Position numbers and translations under genes: made by a program
Shown here: positions 55,527-64,000 of the stretch, piece by piece
Position numbering within the stretch: the first letter of the stretch is position 1
How the letters are laid out: every line of letters begins with the position of its first letter
The notes under the pieces: model-generated
What the model was told of the DNA's origin: nothing
Databases searched by the model: none
What the model saw: only the letters and a program-made list of their open reading frames with translations
NCBI RefSeq assembly: GCF_035046485.1
Contig: NC_085137.1
Coordinates: 38,794,566-38,858,565 of the forward strand
From: Aedes albopictus
Taxonomy: Eukaryota; Arthropoda; Insecta; Diptera; Culicidae
Direction: 5' to 3'
DNA: 64,000 nucleotides

Positions 55527-56440
55527 GTTATCAATATTGATTATTCAATTAGTATGCATTAACAATGAAAATAAAATTTTGTAATGTCTTACCGATAGTC
55601 TGGCAACCCTTCTCTCCACACTCGTTTGTTGTCCGAAAAGCCCGAACGATGTAAAAAGCGTGCAAACACGCAAGCTACGAGTTTTGTTTGTACAACCAAC
55701 ATAATCCCGTCGTCGTCGCGTCATTCGCACACGTGTGTTCAAATCCGAACGAATAGCTGTACTCAAACACCCGTCCGTGTGTCCATGCGAAAAAAAAACG
55801 GTACCTGATGATCGTGCGGGTGTGTGGGTTCACTACAAGCCTCATGACATCGACGTTGGTGCACAGGTGAACGGCAAAAGTGTGGGTGTGCTTCATTGAT
55901 GCGACGGCGTGACGTCCGTGTGTGAAACCAACACACTACAAGAGCCGTTACATGCGAGTGGTAGAGTAGTAGAGGACACATACCATCAATGAAAACGGGA
56001 TGGGAATCAAAATAAAAAGCAGAATGAAAAGCGAGGGGCGATACGATAGTGTTAGCGTTAAGTGTTAGAAGCTTCACGGCTTCACCCCACTAGCGTTTGC
56101 GTTGGTGAGTAGCATCGGGAAATGTGGTGAGATACAAGCACGTGACTTTTAAATTGATCGTTAGTGAGAATCTCATGGCTTTCTAGCTTTCTTTTTTCTT
56201 TTTAGTTTTGAATATTTACCACCGTGTTGGAATAACGTACTTGTAACAGCTATGTGAGAACTCATCAAAAACATTTCTTTATGAAGTTTTACTTTTTTTT
56301 CTGATTTTCTTCAGAAATTTATTTGAAAACTTGCTTGTGTTTTGTAGTATTTGTGCTTCAATGTACTGCTAATTAACATTTATTTCAGCAGGATTCAGGT
56401 AAATGTATCGTACGATATAAATAATATTTTATAAATGTGT
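55527..56440. other. Repeat-poor block, possible divergent 5' exons
   Basis: A non-repetitive, relatively GC-rich stretch (55600-56105). Donor-like sites occur on the minus strand (ATCG|GTAAGAC, exon end 55593) and the plus strand (GTTG|GTGAGT, exon end 56104). No conserved protein is encoded. The minus-strand one could be an upstream untranslated exon of CenG1A. Confidence 0.3.
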
Positions 56441-56958
56441 AGGGGAAAAGCGGGTAACACCGTCAGGGTGGGTAAGCCCGTCACCCCAATGATTTTACCA
56501 GGAAACAGTTATTTAGTAGCTTTTTGGTCACACGCCTTATTTGTTTTTACCATTTTTACTCTTTTGAGACAAATGATACCAAAATTGACCTGTCAAACAC
56601 GAAGAAAATAAACAAAACAAACGCACGCATCAATGCACCAACGGCGGATGTAATATTTCGTCGGTAGAATTTAGCTTCTGGATTACAAAAGAAGTGCAGA
56701 AATTCACTTTCATCAATCACGTATTCTCATCTGTACTATTCTTTAGTGTCAAGATTCATTGAATGGTCAGTTTCAACAATTTTTCAGAAAATACGGTGTA
56801 AGTTAAGAATAGTGGCCTTTTCGGGTAAACCCGTCACTCATCGGCGGGGGTAACACCGTCATGCTCTCCGGATCACCGGATGTTTGTTGAACTGGCTAGG
56901 CATTTTTATCAGATGCCACGCAACTACAAAATGATGACCAAACGGGGAAATTTCTATA

Positions 56959-57134
56959 GGGGTCGTCCATTAATGACGTAGCATTTTTGGGGGGGGGGGG
57001 GGGGAGGGTTGGAGGTTTGGAGTCTCGGATTTTGCTACGAGTCATGTATTACGTATTGGAAAATAGGCTACGAGGGAAGAGGAACGGGGTGTCAAAAATC
57101 GTCAAAAATGCTACGTCATTTATGGACGACTCCA
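56959..57134. mobile_element. Nested MITE, TIR GTCGTCCATWAATGACGTAG
   Basis: GTCGTCCATTAATGACGTAG and CTACGTCATTTATGGACGAC are inverted repeats bounded by TA. A G-run of about 17 follows the left end, like the C-runs in the element at 42437-42609. It lies inside the 56442-58201 element. Confidence 0.75.
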
Positions 57135-57139
57135 TATGG

Positions 57140-57870
57140 GGTTCTCCTGGGATTCCTGCGGGATTTTTTCTAAGGCTTCTTTCAGTATTTCCTACAGTTC
57201 CTGAATTATCCAACTAAATCTACTAGCATTTCTCCAGGAGTTCCTGCTTGGACTCTTCCTGTTCCTTCTAGACCTTCTAAGGACATATTATGTGGATTTT
57301 TTTTAGCGATTGCAAATTCACTAGCGCCGCCTAGTACCAGAATTCCGAAACACGTGGCCCGTTTTATGTAAGTCTATGTCATATTGATCAACTTTGCCGA
57401 AGACACCAACTTTCTAAATAATTGGATTCTGAGATATTAGGGTTTAAAAATTTACATGCTCACTAGCGCCGCCCAGTGGATGAATTTCGAACTTCGTAAT
57501 TCATCATCTGTAAGTTATTGGCGTATCCAATAATTTTTCCGAAATTCCTAATTATCAGGGTCTTGAGCTGTCGCATATCGTAACGTTTGCTTGTCAACCT
57601 CATATAGTTCCTGTAGTGCAATTTAGCATCAAACTGTTGGTGGCGCCTCTGGCGGCCAAGTTACCAACTAATCATTTGAACCAAAGTTCTAAATGGTAGA
57701 TCTTTTCAAGCCCTAAAACTTTGCCGAAGAAAGTATTGCGCTATCTCTTAACACACCCGAGATAATTGGCCAAACCCCCGAAAAGCCCAAATCCCATAAG
57801 CTTAGTCTCCTATTAAGCGGATTCCAATTGCGCCCCCGACCAGTGATTTTATAAGAGTATCGACTGTACA
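57140..57870. repeat. 12-bp array scrap, then ACTAGCGCCGCC motif repeats
   Basis: 57140-57290 is TTC-type array. From 57310 CACTAGCGCCGCC occurs twice (57321, 57470) about 150 bp apart, with AACTTTGCCGAAGAC following the first. A related block is at 62225-62420. This is a dispersed repeat of unknown type. Confidence 0.45.
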
Positions 57871-58203
57871 ATGATTGGTAAACCATCACTGCACTTCTAA
57901 AATGCCTTGAAAATATTTTAAAATTGAAATCTTCAAAAGTATCTTTAAAAAAGTATGTATGACGGACTTACCCCATAGGGGTGACGGTCTTACCCGCACT
58001 GAATTAAAAACATCAATATGTAATATGGTTGTGTTATGTACATTGTTCGTCAGAATAAACATAATTTGACAATTATAATGCACAAGTCTTATAAAAAACT
58101 AGTGAATCAAATATTCTGCGTACTGAAAATATCAATTTACGTCTTACATTTATTTTAAAAACTCCGAATGCTTAAGATGACGGGGTTACCCCTTCCTCCC
58201 CTA

Positions 58204-58838
58204 ACTGTGGCGTATCACTAATATGTAGCTTATTTGACGTACGATGTTAAAATTATTTCATATTTCAGATTATCAACCGAAGAATCTAGTAATTCAACCA
58301 AATGTCAACAAGATGACGAGGGAACCAGGATGAATTGGGCAGACAACTGATTCGAAGCAGTCTAACAATGGTGCGCCTGAACGTTAACCAAGCGTATCCT
58401 TTGGAGTTTACCCTTCCACTAACAACACCCAAATTACCGTGACACCTAGGCCTGAGAGATCGTAGAGTTGTCTACATTTTTCATAGGTGTAAAAAACTAA
58501 CCATCCTTTCCCATTCCTCGGCAGTCGCAAGGACGTGGCCAGGACAGTGCTCGACCATTGGAGGATTGCGTCAGTCTTGTCTAAGAGTCATAGATTAGTC
58601 CCAAATCTTTATGCTTTGGTTCGGACGGGAAGGAGGCAACCCTCATAACAGCGGCCTAGGACTGTACCACCCCACGCTGTTGTCGGTGGTGAATATAAAA
58701 CTCATCTAGATATGCGTATTCACCACTGACTGTGACAATTTGCCGCATAGGTGACGCTAGTGTTGTCAACGCTAAAAAAAATGAATCCTTACACAGCATT
58801 CGAGAAAATTTTCTATAGGCTTGGATGTCTGTTCTCTG
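58204..58838. other. Unassigned sequence with a 14-bp hairpin
   Basis: TCGGTGGTGAATA (58682) and TATTCACCACTGA (58718) form a hairpin around about 23 bases. The remainder is GC-moderate and shows no open frame of note. Confidence 0.35.
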
Positions 58839-58839
58839 T

Positions 58840-59290
58840 GATACACCCTTTAGAGTTTCTCTAGAAATTTCCCCATAAATGTTTTTTCATGGTTCCTTTT
58901 GAAATTTCGCCAGGGATTAGAAGTTTTTTTTTGCATTTATTTAGAATATCCTGTGGAATTTTCTCCAGAGTTCCTTCAGAGTAATTTTTACAGTGATTCC
59001 TTCTGAAATTCTTTCAAAGATTCTTTTATAAATTGTGCCAGTGTTATTTTCAGAAAACCTTCTGGAGATTCCTTCGGAAATTCGATTAGATATTCTTTAT
59101 TTTTCAAAAAGATAATTATTTTCTGGGAATTTCTACTAGGATTCTTCTGGAAAAATCTCAAGAGTATTAGTATTTCTTACTACTTCTTCGGATATTCCTT
59201 AAGGTCTAGAGATTCCTTCTACGATTCGTTTGGAGGGAAAATATGTTTTTAGAGATTCTTTCAAAAATTTCTTCAGAGACTTTGTTGGCG
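58840..59290 (+). repeat. 12-bp array, TTC orientation
   Basis: Units such as TTTCTCTAGAAA, TTCCTTCAGAGT and TTCCTTCTGAAA are recognisable. Confidence 0.55.
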
Positions 59291-61105
59291 AGCGATAAAC
59301 GAATCGTGATTTTGTCAATTTATTCGGGCGATTGAAGGTAAACTACAAATTCCTGCGGAGATTTCAATTAACTAATTAATCAACATAGTTTCAAATAATT
59401 ACAGTATTTCTTACGTTTGATGATTCGTTTCCGTGATAAAGTTTTCTTAAAGCGTTTGATAGGATTACAAATTTCAGGCCAAATACCTAGATTAAGAAAA
59501 ATATTTTTATGAACTCTATTTATAGCAATTAGGGATACGCTCACCTTGGGGCTAAGGCTCAAATAACCATCATTCAATCATCAACAATCATCAACTATTA
59601 AAAAGCAGTTTTTCCGCTCAAATCCTTAAAGCCTCTAATGAAAATTATTTCACTGTTATCTAGATGATAAATGAAGTGCAGTGTTAAGTTTTATTATTAT
59701 TCGTTGAAATTTGAGCGAAAAAAGTGCCTTCAAGTTTTTCAATACGGATGATGGTTTGTTTCCTCTTAAGCAACAAAAGTATAGTAAACTGCAGCAGTAA
59801 TTCGCTTTTAACTGAAGGCCTAGCACCTAGATGTACAGATAAGATAGTTTGAGTTTTACCTATATGTTGAATAGTTGCGTACGGTAACCTTAGACTTTAA
59901 TAAACAGTTTCTAGCAATAGTCTTGCAATATTAGTTGCAATGAGCTAGATGAATAATATTAGTTGCAAGTAATCATAGTAAAGTAAGCATCATTTAAGTC
60001 TTTATCAAGGTCGTATCTAACTGCATGAATAGATATAGAATAGGCTCTCAAACTGCCGTACCAGCTGGTACGCAATCTTCTAATAATAATAGCAAATAAA
60101 GATTTAAGTAGGTTTACAATAGAACATAGGCTTAATTTCATATAAATTCTTTCACTTCACAGCGCTTCTGTTTCGTCTCGAATGTTTACAATTGTTTTCC
60201 TCTATTCGCTTTGTCTGTGTTCTTCCTCCTCGTTATTATCTATTCCAATCCCTCTGTTGAACACATAGGTGTGGTCATGGTATTGTAGATGTTGGGCCGC
60301 TGGGGCTAAACGGTGGCGGGAATAACAGACTTCTTCAGACTTTTAGGGATTTTTTTGGAAGATCTTCCATGAAGTTTTCCTGAAATTTCTTCAAAAGTCC
60401 TACAGAGATTTCCTCGGAAATCTTTCATATACATATAAAAATAATGAGTTTTACACGTCATGTAAACTTCATTTAATTCATGTAAACTTACTGTTATGAT
60501 GGTTTACATGATACAGTATGACCCATAAAAAAAATGCGAAATTCCATTTTTTGCGGTATTTGATGATTTTTAATGAAATAATCCTAATGAATCAAACTTT
60601 TTTGGATTAGGATACATTAAGGAGGTCATTGTCATACAGGATCTCTAAATTTTTTGTCAAAATATTCATTGGTTACGTATATGGGATACCTTATAATTGT
60701 TAACAATTTCTAAACAAAATCAAGTTTTCCTCTAATTTTCAGATCAAAATGAACTAAGAATAAAACTTTAAACACATGAAAACCATGAAGAAATATGCAC
60801 TCTTTAATACGCCCATGTTTGAACAATATTTTAAAAATTATTTCAAATGTTTAGAAAACAAAAACTAAAAAAGGTGCTACATATTAAAATCCGTATGTAA
60901 GATAAATTAATATAAAACTTAACACTGTTTGAACATTTTTCAAAACAATTTTTTGTCGATGAAGGCATATAAACCTACCTTTATGATAGGTACTAATACA
61001 AAGTACTTAAAAACAATTTCATGCTTAAAACATAATATTTTCTAAAAATCATCGCTCCAATCATGTGCATCATATGTCACACATTTTTACATTCTTTTTT
61101 CGATC
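59291..61105. other. AT-rich sequence, no gene recognised
   Basis: Short array scrap at 60345-60430. CATGTAAAC occurs in both orientations at 60455-60515. ORFs of 60-65 codons have no domain. Confidence 0.35.
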
Positions 61106-61109
61106 TGTG

Positions 61110-62075
61110 TAGGGTTCCTCCAAGAATTCCTAGTAACATTGCTTTAGGGATTCCTTGGAAAATTTCCTCAGAGATTCCTGAATAAATTCCTCCAGAAATG
61201 TTTTTAGAAATCGTTCCTGCGGTACTGTCGCATATATCTCCTGATATTCATGATAATCAAAACGAGTTGTTGAAATAATCCCTGAGGGATTTTTAAAGGA
61301 ATTCCCTGGAAGATTGTCTGACTGAAGGAATCTCTTTAAAAAACTCCAGGACTGGAGATTTTTTCAAGAAGTTTTCAAATATTTTCTGGAGTAATTCCTA
61401 GGCAAAAATTCCAGAAGAAATTTCAGAAGTTATCTCTGGAGGAATTCCCGGGAGGATACCAGAAGAAACCTCTCGAGATCCCCTAGGAAGATGTCCTGCA
61501 GATATTTCTGAAGAAATTTTTTGAAGGAGTTAGTACACAAAAATCCCTTACCAGTAAAATTTTTTGAGAAAATCTTGCAGAAAAAAATGTTGAATAAATT
61601 CTTTAGAGAACCGCTGAAGAAGTTTTTGAAAAAAAGGTATTTTTTGAAGGAATCTTTAAAAACAACTTTGAACCCTCTTCAAATTTTCATAGACTAATAA
61701 CTTGAAAGGAATTTCAATTTGTCTCTGGGGGAATTTTTGGATGCTAGGCATTCATACCAGAATACCAGTAAAAATTTCGGAGGAAATTCTGGAGAAAAAA
61801 TCCTAAATGAATTCTTTAGAGAACTGCGGAAGAAATTTTCGAAAAAGTAGTTTTTTTAAGCAATCTTAAAAAAAATGGAAGAGATGGAGAGTCCTCTACA
61901 GGCATTCATAGAATAGTATCTTGGAAAATGCTAAATTATATATTCTGAAGTAAATCTGTAGAGATTACTGAGTGATTGTTTGTGGAAGTCTCCGAATCAT
62001 TACCACATATTTTTGGAAAGAATTTCTGAAGAAAGGTTTGAGTGAATCCTAAGCAATATCTGGAGGAATGCCTTG
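61110..62075. repeat. 12-bp array, TTC then GAA, with a longer duplicated unit
   Basis: It is TTC-type to about 61250, then GAA-type. Within it, 61580-61690 and 61795-61905 are diverged direct copies (both with AATTCTTTAGAGAAC and GAAGAARTTTT), a period of about 214 bp superimposed on the 12-bp period. Confidence 0.6.
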
Positions 62076-62084
62076 AGGATCACG

Positions 62085-62570
62085 CTCCACCTGGTCCGCC
62101 CGTGCTCTCTGCTCACTGAATACAATCTTTTGGATTAAAATGTATCAGACCTCAATCACATGAACATTCAGTGGATCAGGCCTGAACCTATTGAATATGA
62201 AGTGGATGGACTGCTTGCCATTATGATGTTCATGACCTTCCGAACAACTTTGCCGAAGACTTGAACTTTCTATCTCATCAGGATCACGAGAAAGAACTAG
62301 TTAAAAATGCTGCTAATTTTTACATGCTCACTAGCGTCACCTAGCGGCAGAATTGTGAATCAAACTGCTTGTCATTGTGATGCCAACGACCTTCCAAATA
62401 ACTTTGCTGATGACTGTACCATTGCATATTTTCAGAAATTTGAGATATAGCAGCACATATGCAGTTGTTTTGAGGTGATGCTAAACTTTTCAAGGTGATG
62501 CAATATTCAACTGAGTGTTGCAATACTTTTTCAAGTGAGTCCGTACTTATGACGGGTAGTGTATATGCAG
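62085..62570. other. Dispersed repeat with ACTAGCGTCACC motif
   Basis: CTCACTAGCGTCACCTAGCG near 62328 and AACTTTGCCGAAGAC near 62246 match the repeat at 57300-57500. CACGCTCCACCTGGTCC at 62090 (inverse of a piece at 19640) hints at a LINE scrap. The 112-codon minus ORF at 62341-62679 shows no domain. Confidence 0.4.
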
Positions 62571-62574
62571 TAGT

Positions 62575-64000
62575 ACCTGAGCAACCTTTGGGGATATTCT
62601 TACAATAGGAAATCGCTAGAGGAATTTCTGGAAGAATCTTCGAATATTTGTTTCTTTGAATCCTTGGATGGATTTCCAAAATAATTCTTGAAAATCTTCG
62701 TGTGTTACCTCTGGAACAATGTCGTTAAAGCATTGGAAAAAATTTAAGGGAAAATCATGGAGAAAAGATCTGTACAAAATTTGTGGGAGATGCCCCTGAA
62801 TATATTCCAGTATTAATTTTTAATAATATTTTGATTAATTCTGGAAGAAGACATCCTGAAGTTCCGAATGGAATTTTGTATATATTCTGGTAGAATTCTG
62901 TGGGAGAATTTTGGAAAGAAATCTTTGAAATTTTTTTTGCAAAGAATTGTTTGAGAAATTCCAGAAACCCTTAAGCAGTTCTTAAGAGAACACCAGGACC
63001 AAAAAGTTCTAAGAAAAATGTTTTTTCGACTTACTGGAAATAACCCTTGATCAAATAGGAGTGAATTTCCGAAAGGAATCTAGGAAGAAATCTTCAAAAG
63101 AATTCCAAAAATTACCCATGGAAGAACTCCGGAGGCATTTTTTGTAATAATTTTGGAACGAGTCCCTGAGAGTATTTCTAGAGAAATTTCTAAAGAAATC
63201 CGGAAAGTACCCTTGGCAGAATGCTAAGGGGGAGTCTTTGGCGAGAGAAATCCATGAAAGAACTTCGAGAATAATCGTTAAAAAAACAATTGTGAATGTT
63301 CCGGCAAGAATCTCAGGTACAATTTTCGAAGCAATGACTGGAAGATTTCCGGTAGAAATTCCTAAAAGAATTGAACTCAAAGAAGCTTAGGAAAATTACG
63401 TGAAGAATTCCGAAAGAATCTATGAAAAAATCTGGAATTAATTTATAGAAACAAAAATACCGAATTTTTGAAAAATCATTAAAAAAGCCATACAATTTTC
63501 TTGAAAAAATTCCCGGGTGGAAGCTTGGAAGAGTTCTGATAGAAATCTCTGGAAGAATTTTGGAAGAATTCCAGATGGTAGTCCTATTAATATCTCTGGG
63601 TTAATTTCCTGTCAAATATTTGAAAGAGTTCTGATGTGAGTCTCTAGGAGAAAAAAAAAATAATTCAAGGAGAATTTTGAGTTAAATCTTTACAAGAACT
63701 CCAGTAGAAATCCTTGAACGAATTTTGGAAGAAATCTGGGGAATCTCGGAAAAAAATCTGAAAGGAATTCTTGGAAGAACTCGAGATGAAATCTCTACAA
63801 GAATACCGGGTAAAATCCTTGGGAAATTTCCGAAATAAATGTCGGGAAGATTTCCGGAAGGAATTGCTTCTTTCAAATATTTGTGAGAAGAGTTTCTGGA
63901 AGCGTTAAGGGAGCAATCTCTGAAATAATTTCAGGAAAAAAAACCCTTGGAGCCGTTTTCGGGAGAAGTCCCTAAGATTTCGGAGAGAAATCTGTAAGTA
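62575..64000 (-). repeat. 12-bp array, GAA orientation, running off the window
   Basis: Units such as GGAATTTCTGGA, GAAATCTCTGGA and GAATTTTGGAAG are recognisable. ORFs of 60-109 codons are by-products of the periodicity. Confidence 0.6.

Larger units (their letters stand above)
56442..58201. mobile_element. 1.76-kb TA-flanked element with GGGGTAACMCCGTC ends
   Basis: The left end GGGGAAAAGCGGGTAACACC and right end GGGGTTACCCCTTCCTCCCC are imperfect inverted repeats bounded by TA (56440-56441, 58202-58203). GGGTAAACCCGTCACTC at 56824 and CTTACCCCATAGGGGTGACG at 57968 are further inverted subterminal blocks. It contains a nested MITE (56959-57134), a scrap of 12-bp array and repeated ACTAGCGCCGCC motifs. 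No transposase was seen. Confidence 0.6.

Overview
The window looks like intergenic or intronic DNA of a culicine mosquito, most likely Aedes (Ae. aegypti or a close relative). It is AT-rich and gene-poor. It carries a LOA-clade non-LTR retrotransposon resembling Lian, a Jockey-clade element resembling Juan-A, several tRNA-derived SINEs including a Feilai-like one, and many nested MITEs with TA, TTAA, 3-bp, 8-bp or 10-bp target duplications. The species call is inferred from repeat families known to me; no search was run.

Only one host exon is supported with good confidence: the first coding exon of a CenG1A/AGAP-type ArfGAP at 50128..49858 on the minus strand, with a clean splice donor. I did not find its next exon, so most or all of 1-49857 may be its repeat-packed first intron. 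A second, unassigned candidate first exon lies at 40779-40905 on the plus strand. Apparently unique, repeat-poor blocks lie at about 3.6-6.1, 12.6-14.5, 21.6-24.1, 28.5-30.6, 40.0-41.2, 49.8-51.6 and 55.5-56.4 kb, and are where promoters, untranslated exons or enhancers would be expected.

Layout: 0.5-8.6 kb holds MITEs, a SINE fragment and a hAT-like element. 7.0-12.0 kb holds degenerate 12-bp repeat arrays. 14.5-20.5 kb is a LOA element (minus) broken by four nested insertions. 20.5-36.5 kb is arrays, MITEs and SINEs. 36.9-40.0 kb is a 5'-truncated Jockey element. 41.2-43.3 kb is a triple-nested set of inverted-repeat elements. 43.5-49.8 kb is arrays interrupted by a 1.28-kb retroposed element that encodes only a gag-like ORF1. 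49.8-51.6 kb is the CenG1A start. 51.7-58.2 kb holds LINE fragments, a second LOA copy and two TA-flanked elements. 58.8-64 kb is mostly arrays again.

Three things stand out. First, a compact ORF1-only retroelement (47149-48425) has an intact 319-codon zinc-knuckle protein, a poly(A) tail and a perfect 13-bp target duplication. Second, roughly a quarter to a third of the window is a very degenerate tandem repeat of 12-bp period (forward unit like TTCCTCCAGAAA). Its arrays often switch orientation from TTC-rich to GAA-rich, which would make kilobase-scale imperfect hairpins if transcribed. Third, the nesting order of elements gives a readable insertion history.
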